From positions 1,364,001-1,428,000 of the forward strand of contig NZ_CP036348.1 of the NCBI RefSeq assembly GCF_007753095.1: a stretch of 64,000 nt of DNA, read 5' to 3'. Below the pieces are notes generated by a model. The model was not told where the DNA came from. It saw only the letters and a list, made by a program, of their open reading frames with translations, and made no database searches. Shown here in pieces: positions 57,013 to 64,000 of the stretch. Position 1 is the first letter of the stretch. Every line of letters begins with the position of its first letter. Source of the stretch: Rosistilla carotiformis (lineage in GTDB: Bacteria > Planctomycetota > Planctomycetia > Pirellulales > Pirellulaceae). The position numbers were made by a program, and so were the translations under genes.

Positions 57013-57357
57013 TTATTCGCCGGGAACCGGTTCGATCGTCGCCGACATGCTCCCTTGGCAGCGAGCGATCAGCGAATCCTTGCCAAACGCGTGGATCTGA
57101 TCGCGTTTCAGTTCGGCGTGTTCGCGGGTCGTCGTCAAACAGATCGCTCGCCCGCTGCGATCGACCTCTTTGGCGACTTGAAAGCCTTTTTCGATCGGAT
57201 AGCGAAACAGCTCTTTCATCATCATCATCACGTACTCGTACGAATGATCGTCGTCATTCCATAGGATGACGTTGTAACGCGGCTGCCGTTTTGGCTTGGG
57301 TCGCGTTCCCTGTTGTTCTACTTCAGGTATCGCCGCTGCGGCGCTTTTGCTTGTCAT
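57013..57357 (-). CDS. clpS: Divergent ClpS-type Clp protease adaptor
   Basis: 114 residues. A basic N-terminal linker precedes the ClpS fold: YNVILWNDDDHSYEYVMMMMKELF and GRAICLTTTREHAELK. It aligns to E. coli ClpS without gaps through the core and keeps Asn34 and Asp35. However, the N-degron pocket is altered: position 66, His in E. coli, is Asp, and the gatekeeper Met40 is Tyr. So it should dock on ClpA/ClpC, but its N-end-rule specificity may differ or be absent. No clpA is nearby. Confidence 0.88.
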   Translation of the reverse strand: MTSKSAAAAIPEVEQQGTRPKPKRQPRYNVILWNDDDHSYEYVMMMMKELFRYPIEKGFQVAKEVDRSGRAICLTTTREHAELKRDQIHAFGKDSLIARCQGSMSATIEPVPGE

Positions 57358-57523
57358 GGCTCGTCATTGCTCCTGCGTGAGCCTGTAAAACAAGACCCGG
57401 CGTTTCGGGTCTCGGAAACATCGATATATTGTAGCGATTGAGAAGTCGCCCAACACCATAATTTCGCCATCGTGTCGCTTTCGCCGCACGCTCGGCGAGC
57501 GCACAAAACGGACAGCCCCTGCA

Positions 57524-58894
57524 ATGGCTAAAGACCTAGACACTATTTTGCACTCTCGCGAAGCCGATTTTCAATCCGATTTGATCGATTGGTTGAAAAT
57601 TCCCAGTATCAGCTCTGATTCGCGGCATACCCAAGATGTCCACGCCGCAGCCGACTGGGTTGTCGAGAAGTTCCGCTCGCTGGATCTCGAGGTCGAATTG
57701 ATCCCGACCCAGGGGCATCCTTTGGTCTACGCTCAGACGCCGCCGGTGCCGGGAGCTCCCGTCGTCCTGGTCTACGGACATTATGATGTTCAGCCGGTGG
57801 AGCCGCTGGACAAGTGGGTGACCGGCCCGTTTGAACCCGATGTTCGCGACGGCAATATCTACGCTCGGGGGGCTACCGATGACAAGGGGCAGGTCCTAAC
57901 GCATATTCAAAGCCTGGCCGCCTGGCGCGAAACCGGCCAGCCGCTGCCGCTGCAGATCAAATATCTGATCGAAGGCGAAGAGGAAGTTGGCAGCGAGAAC
58001 CTGCAACAGTTCCTCAAGACTGAATCGGAACGTTTGGCTTGCGACGTCGTTGTGATCAGCGACAACAGCCAGCTTGGCGACGGCAAGCCTGCGATCACCT
58101 ACGGCCTTCGCGGGATCATCGCTTTCGAATTGCACGTCGATGGTCCTGCCAGAGACCTGCATTCGGGATCCTTCGGCGGCGCGTTAGCCAATCCGGCCAA
58201 TGTTCTGTGCCGGATGATGTCCGAATTGATCGATGCCGAGGGAAAGATTCAGATCCCCGGCTTTTATGACGACGTTCGCGAACTGTCCGATGCAGAGCGA
58301 GCCCAATTGGCGAAGCTGCCGTTTGACGAATCGCGGTTCGCCAAACAGGTTGGCGTCGACGCCCTGGTGGGCGAGCCCGGCTTCACGACGAACGAGCGGC
58401 GTTGGGCTCGGCCGACTCTCGACATCAACGGTTTGACCTCCGGGCATCAAGGCGAAGGTGGCAAGACGATCGTCCCTTCGACAGCGTCGGTCAAATTCAC
58501 CTGCCGCTTGGTCCCCGACCAAAACCCCGACAAGATCGCAGAGGTCGTCAAAGAACGGATCGCCGCGATCTGTCCTCCCGGCGTGCGGCACCGCTTGGAA
58601 GTCGGACACGGTGGCGGCGGCATGCTGGCCAGCATCGACAGTCCTTATATGGCGGCAGCCCAGCAGGCGATCCAGCGCTCCTTTGGCGTGACGCCGTTTT
58701 TGATTCGCGAAGGGGGCTCGATCCCGATCGTCGCCGAATTCCAAGAGCAGTTGGGGGCTGAATGCCTATTGTTGGGCTGGGGATTGGACGATGACAACGC
58801 ACATAGCCCGAACGAAAAGTTTTGTTTAGCCGATTTCCATCGCGGTATCCGCGCGAGCGCCTACCTCTGGGAAGAACTGGCTGCGAAGTCGTAA
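57524..58894 (+). CDS. M20 family dipeptidase/metallopeptidase
   Basis: 456 residues. Metal-site motifs of the M20 family: VLVYGHYDVQP, ARGATDDKGQ and the catalytic base region EGEEEVGSENL, and a dimerisation domain (GLRGIIAFELHVDGPARDLHSGSFGGA) between. The closest pattern is the M20A/CPG2-like cytosolic dipeptidases (e.g. the PM20-like peptidases). It would cleave small peptides with two Zn ions. No signal peptide, so cytoplasmic. It is followed by serS after 126 bp. Confidence 0.94.
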   Translation: MAKDLDTILHSREADFQSDLIDWLKIPSISSDSRHTQDVHAAADWVVEKFRSLDLEVELIPTQGHPLVYAQTPPVPGAPVVLVYGHYDVQPVEPLDKWVTGPFEPDVRDGNIYARGATDDKGQVLTHIQSLAAWRETGQPLPLQIKYLIEGEEEVGSENLQQFLKTESERLACDVVVISDNSQLGDGKPAITYGLRGIIAFELHVDGPARDLHSGSFGGALANPANVLCRMMSELIDAEGKIQIPGFYDDVRELSDAERAQLAKLPFDESRFAKQVGVDALVGEPGFTTNERRWARPTLDINGLTSGHQGEGGKTIVPSTASVKFTCRLVPDQNPDKIAEVVKERIAAICPPGVRHRLEVGHGGGGMLASIDSPYMAAAQQAIQRSFGVTPFLIREGGSIPIVAEFQEQLGAECLLLGWGLDDDNAHSPNEKFCLADFHRGIRASAYLWEELAAKS

Positions 58895-59020
58895 CCCAGT
58901 AGGTTCCCGGCCGATAGCCGCGGATTTGCCGCCGCCAGCAGGCTTCAACTGTGGGCGGCCGCGATGCTGCGGCCCCCTCTTCCACGATCACACTTCATTC
59001 CATCTACCCGAATACGACAG

Positions 59021-60295
59021 ATGCTAGACCGCAAATTTATTGTCGAACACGCCGATCAGGTTCAAGCCAATTGCGAGCGCCGCGGCGTCAGTTGCGAGGT
59101 CCAGCGGATCGTATCGCTGGAAGCCCAACGCAAGACGTTGCTGACCGATTCGCAAGAGTTCAATCGCTTAGCGAATGAAGTAAGCAAGAAGATCAAATCG
59201 GCGAAGGATAACGACGAGCGTCAGCAGTTCATCGCCGAGGGGCGTGACTTGCGTCAGAAGAAAGACGCAGCGCAGAAGCAGCACGACGAGATCGATGCCG
59301 AAGTCCTCTCGCTGATCTCGGCGATTCCGAACATGACTCACTCCGATGTTCCCAGCGGTGGCGAAGAGGATGCGAAGGAAGTCGGCTTCGGCAAGACGGC
59401 GGTTCGCACGTTCGACTTCGCCGTCAAGGATCACTTGGAACTCGCCCAACCGCTGGACCTTGTCGATTTCGAAGCCGGCGCACGCGTGACCGGTTCGGGA
59501 TTCTACTTCCTCAAAAACGATGCGGTCCTGTTGGATCTGGCGTTGCAGCAATTTGCCATTCGCCATCTGATGTCCAAGGGCTTCATCCCCGTCACCACCC
59601 CCGACCTTGCGACCACCTCGGTTCTGCAGGGAATCGGCTTCACGCCGCGTGGTCCCGAGACGCAGATCTACAGCATCGAAAATTCGGATCTGCACCTGGT
59701 GGGCACCGCTGAGATCACGCTGGGCGGGATGTACGCGGACCAGACGGTCGATCTCGAAGAATTGCCGATCAAGCTGTGTGGGTTGAGCCACTGTTTCCGG
59801 ACCGAAGCGGGAGCCGCGGGGCGTGCGTCGCGAGGACTTTATCGCGTGCATCAGTTCACCAAAGTCGAGATGTTCGCGTTCACCAGTCCCGAGCAGAGCG
59901 ATGCGATGCACGAGGAACTGCGTCAGACCGAATGTGAGCTCTTCGACGCGTTGGAGGTTCCCTACCGCATTGTCGACACCGCCAGTGGCGATCTCGGCGG
60001 ACCGGCTTACCGCAAATACGATCTCGAAGCCTGGATGCCCGGTCGCGGTGAAGCGGGTGAATGGGGCGAAGTCACAAGCACAAGTAACTGTACCGATTAT
60101 CAAGCCCGCCGCTTGAACGTGCGTTACAAAACCAAGGGCGAAAAGGGAACGAACTTCGTTCACACGCTCAACGGGACAGCCTTTGCAACCGGTCGGGCGA
60201 TGATTGCGATCATCGAAAACAACCAGCAAGCCGACGGATCGATTGCGGTTCCCAAAGCTCTGCAGCCTTGGGTCGGCAAAGAAAAGATCGGCTAA
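59021..60295 (+). CDS. serS: Seryl-tRNA synthetase
   Basis: 424 residues from ATG 59021, the normal size. N-terminal coiled-coil arm (about residues 30-100) that clasps tRNA-Ser, class II core with motif 2 in CFRTEAGAAGRASRGLYRVHQFTKVE, and motif 3 (NGTAFATGRAMIAIIENNQ). It charges tRNA-Ser and the tRNA-Sec if present. The frame opens 19 codons earlier but without family similarity. A GATCGG-CTAA-CCGATC hairpin covers the stop codon (60286-60301). Confidence 0.96.
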   Translation: MLDRKFIVEHADQVQANCERRGVSCEVQRIVSLEAQRKTLLTDSQEFNRLANEVSKKIKSAKDNDERQQFIAEGRDLRQKKDAAQKQHDEIDAEVLSLISAIPNMTHSDVPSGGEEDAKEVGFGKTAVRTFDFAVKDHLELAQPLDLVDFEAGARVTGSGFYFLKNDAVLLDLALQQFAIRHLMSKGFIPVTTPDLATTSVLQGIGFTPRGPETQIYSIENSDLHLVGTAEITLGGMYADQTVDLEELPIKLCGLSHCFRTEAGAAGRASRGLYRVHQFTKVEMFAFTSPEQSDAMHEELRQTECELFDALEVPYRIVDTASGDLGGPAYRKYDLEAWMPGRGEAGEWGEVTSTSNCTDYQARRLNVRYKTKGEKGTNFVHTLNGTAFATGRAMIAIIENNQQADGSIAVPKALQPWVGKEKIG

Positions 60296-60334
60296 CCGAT
60301 CGATGGCCCCACGCATGAAAGAGATCGTTTAACG

Positions 60335-60477
60335 GCAGTACCGTTCAACGAAGGAGCCTCGGGCCGTCGAAAGAATTGGCAGCGGGATGTAGTGGACGAG
60401 GTTTCGAGTCCCAGCGATTTGGACTGATGCAAAAGGACTCGTAACCTCGTCCACTACGCTTCATTGAACGGTATTGC
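60335..60477. mobile_element. MITE-like palindromic element, no transposase
   Basis: Two nested inverted-repeat arms. Outer: GCAGTACCGTTCAACGAAG (60335-60353) pairs with the complement of 60459-60477, 17/19 matched. Inner: GTAGTGGACGAGG to TCC (60389-60411) pairs with the complement of 60435-60457, 22/23 matched, with a 23-bp loop. Flanking TTTAACG occurs on both sides (60328-60334 and 60479-60485), resembling a target-site duplication. No coding content. This is either a miniature inverted-repeat transposable element or a large hairpin element. Confidence 0.6.
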
Positions 60478-60520
60478 ATTTAACGGCGTCGGCATCGACT
60501 TGCTCGCCGCCCTCGATTTC

Positions 60521-60574
60521 GTTTAACCGCGTGGGCAACGCCCCGCGCGCGGCCCGTTGGGCACGCGGTTGAAC
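60521..60574 (+). repeat. REP-like palindrome, copy 2
   Basis: GTTTAACCGCGTGGGCAACG (60521-60540) is inverted at 60555-60574 with 17/20 matches around a GC loop. Its first 36 bp also match the element at 5186-5231 in opposite orientation. It lies 80 bp upstream of the RecQ gene region. Confidence 0.6.
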
Positions 60575-60656
60575 CAGTGCCTGTGCCGGTGGATTGGTGC
60601 ATGCACAACAGTTGGAAGCACCTGCTACATTCCTCTTTTTTGCTCTGCTGACGCTC

Positions 60657-62108
60657 TTGAATACTCCCGTTTCCGTTCTGAAGAAGTTTTTTGGTTATTC
60701 AGAGTTTCGCGCCAAGCAGGCTCAGATTGTCGACCACGTGCTGTCCGGTCAGCATGCGTTGGTGATCATGCCGACCGGGATGGGCAAATCGCTCTGCTTC
60801 CAGATCCCGGCGCTCATGCTGGCCGCCGAATCACGGGACGCAAAGACCAAGCGGCGGCCGCTGACATTGGTGATGTCCCCCTTGATCGCGCTGATGAAAG
60901 ATCAAGTTGACACGTTGGTGCGACGCGATATCTCGGCGACGTTTGTTAATTCGTCGTTGGATCGCAAGGAGCGGAACAAGCGTTACAAGGAGATCGGCGA
61001 GGGGAAATACGATCTGCTGTACGTGACGCCCGAACGATTTCGCAAAGCTGATTTCTTGGAGCAACTTGGCCGGCGAGAGATCCCGTTGCTGGCCGTCGAC
61101 GAAGCGCACTGCATCAGCCAATGGGGGCACGACTTCCGTCCCGACTACACGCGGTTGGAAGAGATCCGCCAGACGCTCGGCAATCCAATAACGATCGCTT
61201 TGACCGCCACGGCGACTCCGCAAGTACAGGCCGATATCGTCGCTCAACTTGGCCTGCAACCGCACGAAGCGCGGACGTTCCACGAGGGAATCGATCGCCC
61301 CAACCTTTCGCTGAAGGTGATCGATGTCTGGGGCGAGGACGAGAAGCTGCAACAGATGCTGCGGATTCGCGAAGAAGCCGAAGGAAGCGGGATCGTCTAC
61401 TTCACATTGATCAAGACGCTGGAACAGTTCAGCGACCAACTGCTATCGCGCGGCGTTCCGCATCTGGTCTATCACGGCGATCTGCCGCGTCACGAGCGTC
61501 GCCGCGTGCAAGATGAATTCATGCTGCAGCCCGATTGGATGGTGTTGGCGACCAATGCGTTTGGAATGGGGATCGACAAGGAGGACATTCGGTATGTGGT
61601 CCACGCCGATGTGCCTGGATCGATGGAGTCGTATTACCAAGAGATCGGGCGAGCCGGCCGCGACGGCCTGCCATCGGAATGTACGCTTCTGTACGAGGAA
61701 GCCGATCTGGCGACGCAGATGGAGTTCATCGGTTGGAGCAATCCGTCGGCGGAGTACTATCGCCGCGTCTACGATTTTCTAAAGCACGATGCAGAACAGA
61801 TCCAGGCTTATGGCATCGAATGGCTCCGCGATCAACTGACGCGGAAAGACAAGCACGACCATCGGCTGGACACTGCACTGTCGATGTTGCACCGCTGGGG
61901 GGCGATCGAGGGCTCGCTGCGGCCGCTAAAAGCCCGCGTGACCGGCCCGATGCCGCCGCAATTGTCCGACCAGGATCAACTGGACGAAAAATTGCGTCGC
62001 GACCAGCAAAAACTGTACGCGTTGGTCCAATACGTGAAGCACGAAGGGGACCGCAAAGATTTCTTGAACGAATACTTTGGGGTTGCAGAATCCCAAACGG
62101 GTGCCTGA
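60657..62108 (+). CDS. recQ: RecQ-family ATP-dependent DNA helicase without zinc-binding domain
   Basis: 483 residues from TTG 60657; TTG 60594 would add 21. The helicase core is complete: FGYSEFRAKQAQIVDHVL, Walker A MPTGMGKS, DEAH box LAVDEAHCISQWGHDFRPDY, motif III TATATP, and motif VI GRAGRDGLPSEC. After the core, the usual RQC/HRDC region is degenerate: the equivalent of the YC...CRR...YFGE zinc segment reads YVKHEGDRKDFLNEYFGV, without Cys, and the protein ends directly there. So it is a short RecQ that unwinds 3'-5' but cannot use the RQC zinc module. The start is uncertain. Confidence 0.9.
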   Translation: MNTPVSVLKKFFGYSEFRAKQAQIVDHVLSGQHALVIMPTGMGKSLCFQIPALMLAAESRDAKTKRRPLTLVMSPLIALMKDQVDTLVRRDISATFVNSSLDRKERNKRYKEIGEGKYDLLYVTPERFRKADFLEQLGRREIPLLAVDEAHCISQWGHDFRPDYTRLEEIRQTLGNPITIALTATATPQVQADIVAQLGLQPHEARTFHEGIDRPNLSLKVIDVWGEDEKLQQMLRIREEAEGSGIVYFTLIKTLEQFSDQLLSRGVPHLVYHGDLPRHERRRVQDEFMLQPDWMVLATNAFGMGIDKEDIRYVVHADVPGSMESYYQEIGRAGRDGLPSECTLLYEEADLATQMEFIGWSNPSAEYYRRVYDFLKHDAEQIQAYGIEWLRDQLTRKDKHDHRLDTALSMLHRWGAIEGSLRPLKARVTGPMPPQLSDQDQLDEKLRRDQQKLYALVQYVKHEGDRKDFLNEYFGVAESQTGA

Positions 62109-62243
62109 ATTCCGGTACAATCGCAGGCGACAGCGTTCCTCGGCTGTTTTCCGATTATCATAAAATCTCGGCAGCTTGCGGCAATGATCTTTGCGCGGCT
62201 GCTGCAGAAATACTCCCGCCTCCCCACCTGACAGCTTCTTCCG

Positions 62244-64000
62244 ATGCATCATCCTTTGACATTTAAGGCTCGTCTTTTCCTTTGCGCGATCAGCTTGTTG
62301 GTTGCTCATCCCGCGATCGCTCAAGACGACGACCTGTTCGACGATTTCCCCAAGCCAGGACTGATCGGAACCTATCGCGATGCGGATGGGCATACCGCGG
62401 TACGCGTTGATTCGGGCCTTGCCTTCGATTGGGCTGATGCCGCTCCCGATCCACGGATCGATGCCAACAAATTTTCGGTGGTCTGGCAGGGGCAGCTCTT
62501 GGTTCGCACCGCTGGCACCTATCGCTTCGCCTCGGATTCGATCGGGAAAGTGAAGTTCGAGGTCGACGGCGAGGTGCTGCTGGATTGCGAGTCGCCGCAA
62601 CGCGATTGGATCGCCGGTGAAGCGTTCCCGTTGCGAGCCGGGATGCACGACTTGACGATCCGCTTTCAAAAGTCAGCCGATGCCGCGGCGATGCGTCTGT
62701 TTTGGTCGAGCGATTCGTTTTCCTGGGAGCCGATCAATCCGGCCAACACGCTGCATGAGATCGAAGACGAACCCGAAGATGGCTTTGCTCGTGGGAACGC
62801 GTTGGCCGAAGCGTTCCGCTGCGCCGCGTGCCATGAGATCGGTGGGGCTTCGCAACCGTTGGATGCTCCGGCGCTCGATCGTTTGACCGGCAATCTGCAT
62901 CCGTCGTGGGTCGTCGATCGACTGATGCAGTCGACCTCTGACGCCGATGCGTCGACCAAGATGCCTCACTTCGCCATGACTGAAAAGCAGGGCCAAGCGG
63001 TCGCGGCTTATCTGTTTGCATTGTCCAAGGACCAGCCGCCGAAGAAGTTGGCGGCGGTGAAGCAACCCAAGCCGAGGCGAGGCCAAAAGCTGAAGAAGCC
63101 TGTCGAGCGTGGGCACGACCTTTTTGTCGGCATGGGCTGTCTGGCCTGCCACGAAAAGGGAGGCCTGGGAACGCAGGATTTGCTTGGCGGCGGATCGCTC
63201 GAAAAAGTCGCCGCGAAGCGACCGCAAGATTACTTTGCTCGTTGGCTGCTCAACCCCGCCGCGATAAACACTCATCATCGCATGCCGCGATTTGAGCTGT
63301 CCGCATTGGAAGCTTCCGATCTGGCGACCTATCTACAGCAGGACGCTGCGAAAAGCGATGTCGCTGCTCAGCCGAAGTGGCTTGGCGATCCGGCGCTGAT
63401 CGAAATGGGACGCCAATTAGTAAAGCAAAATCGCTGTGCGTCGTGTCACGAGATCGAAGAATCACTTCGTCCCGCTCCGTCATTGGCCAAGATCGCTTTG
63501 ACTTCGGATAGCGATTGGTCGCAGGCGTGCGTCGGTTCGACCGGGGCCGATCGTCCGCACTACGCGTTGGGAGACGAAGACCAGCAAGCGATCAAGGCGG
63601 CTGTCGACGCGGTCCTGCCCGACGCTGAAATTCAATTCAGCGGAGCCGATGTGTTGCGACGTAGCAATTGTTTGGCTTGTCATCCTCGCAACCTGGCCAC
63701 AGGAAATGCGAAGCTCGCCTTTGCGATCGCCGCTGAAAATTCGGACGCTTTCGAACATGCTGCCGTGCTGACGCCGCCGTCGCTGAACAGCATCGGCGAC
63801 AAATTAAAAGACGCTTCGCTACAGCAAGCCGTTCGCGGCGAAGCTCCCAAGCGACGCCCGTGGTTGCAGGTGCGGATGCCGAAGTTCCGGTTCAACGCGG
63901 ACGAAGCCGATCGCTTGGCCGATTGGTTCATCGCTCAAGACCGAATCCCCGCACATGGGCAGGCCGAACAGCCGGCGCAGCTGAGCGAATCGGCTTTGCT
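62244..64000 (+). CDS. Secreted PA14-domain multiheme c-type cytochrome, cut at the right edge
   Basis: At least 585 residues, open at the window end. Signal peptide (LFLCAISLLVAHPAIAQ, cleavage about 27). A PA14-like beta domain at about 40-160 (SVVWQGQLLVRTAGTYRFASDSIGKVKFEVDGEVLLDC). Then four CxxCH heme sites: CAACH at residue 193, CLACH at 299, CASCH at 398 and CLACH at 476. The spacing and the MPHF/MPRF segments before or after each site look like distal Met ligands. This resembles planctomycete cytochromes of unknown electron donors. It starts 135 bp after recQ with a possible promoter near 62155. Confidence 0.88.
   Translation, partial: MHHPLTFKARLFLCAISLLVAHPAIAQDDDLFDDFPKPGLIGTYRDADGHTAVRVDSGLAFDWADAAPDPRIDANKFSVVWQGQLLVRTAGTYRFASDSIGKVKFEVDGEVLLDCESPQRDWIAGEAFPLRAGMHDLTIRFQKSADAAAMRLFWSSDSFSWEPINPANTLHEIEDEPEDGFARGNALAEAFRCAACHEIGGASQPLDAPALDRLTGNLHPSWVVDRLMQSTSDADASTKMPHFAMTEKQGQAVAAYLFALSKDQPPKKLAAVKQPKPRRGQKLKKPVERGHDLFVGMGCLACHEKGGLGTQDLLGGGSLEKVAAKRPQDYFARWLLNPAAINTHHRMPRFELSALEASDLATYLQQDAAKSDVAAQPKWLGDPALIEMGRQLVKQNRCASCHEIEESLRPAPSLAKIALTSDSDWSQACVGSTGADRPHYALGDEDQQAIKAAVDAVLPDAEIQFSGADVLRRSNCLACHPRNLATGNAKLAFAIAAENSDAFEHAAVLTPPSLNSIGDKLKDASLQQAVRGEAPKRRPWLQVRMPKFRFNADEADRLADWFIAQDRIPAHGQAEQPAQLSESAL

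Noticed and set aside
58955-58978. GC hairpin GGCCGC-N6-GCGGCC before serS as a terminator
   Set aside because: No T-run follows, and stem is only 6 bp in GC-rich DNA.
59168-60316. 382-codon open frame antisense to serS
   Set aside because: Shadow frame of serS without any recognisable motif.
60398-60420. tRNA T-arm-like sequence GGTTTCGAGTCCC
   Set aside because: No acceptor stem, D-arm or anticodon arm around it; it is part of the inverted-repeat element.
1-64000. CRISPR array, prophage, integrative element or transposase
   Set aside because: No regularly spaced repeats, integrase, capsid or transposase motifs in any frame read.

Overview
The window looks like chromosomal DNA from a planctomycete, most likely the Pirellulaceae (Rhodopirellula/Rosistilla-like). 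Several lineage hallmarks support this: a PVC-type heme-binding CxxCH protein, a DUF1559 prepilin-like protein ending in an H-X9-DG motif, an exosortase U-type enzyme, an N-terminal LEPR-XLL-like sorting motif on a giant secreted protein, a DUF6513/dihydropteroate-synthase-like protein, a PA14 plus multi-CxxCH cytochrome, and PQQ-like beta-propeller lipoproteins. GC is moderately high and genes are densely packed on both strands. No transposase, phage gene, CRISPR array, rRNA or tRNA gene was found. These assignments come from reading motifs in the translations; no database search was run.

Layout. 1-3440 (minus): a sigma-70 family factor cut by the window edge, a small membrane protein and ApbE. 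3748-8734 (plus): dihydrolipoyl dehydrogenase, a DUF58 protein and AspRS. 8731-11015 (minus): a small secreted protein and a squalene-cyclase-like repeat protein. 11166-18371: a glycosyltransferase, a PQQ-like lipoprotein, a large PVC-heme protein and a Wzx-like flippase. 18813-21891: a DHPS-like enzyme (tetrahydromethanopterin-type C1 metabolism by family association), a YycJ-like MBL hydrolase and a low-molecular-weight phosphatase. 22112-29183: an acidic double-zinc-ribbon membrane protein, an unknown protein, an aminotransferase, a ComF-like protein and a DUF502 protein. 29383-35476: a secreted unknown, CstA, and a DUF6384-like protein followed by a coiled-coil protein. 36224-40939: a giant thioredoxin-cyclophilin-cadherin/tandem-95 chimera. 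41235-45286: HU, FliM, ProA and a DUF1207 protein.

45792-54268 is an exopolysaccharide/exosortase region: Wzz-like and O-antigen-ligase-like genes on plus, then (minus) a WecA-like initiating transferase, exosortase U with an EpsI-like tail, and a TPR protein, with a secreted peroxiredoxin between the two arms. It would plausibly start, polymerise and control the length of a surface polysaccharide and sort proteins to the envelope. 54617-64000 holds a DUF1559 protein, MtaB, a divergent ClpS, an M20 peptidase, SerRS, RecQ and a multiheme PA14 cytochrome cut by the right edge.

The most interesting signals are: the Trx-cyclophilin-cadherin chimera; a 143-bp palindromic MITE-like element next to a REP-like palindrome (the latter with a second copy 55 kb away); a nested long inverted repeat at 18390-18480; a ClpS whose substrate-pocket His66 and Met40 are replaced; an AspRS with the non-discriminating His31/Gly83 signature; a RecQ without its zinc domain; and the uncharacterised DUF6384/coiled-coil gene pair.
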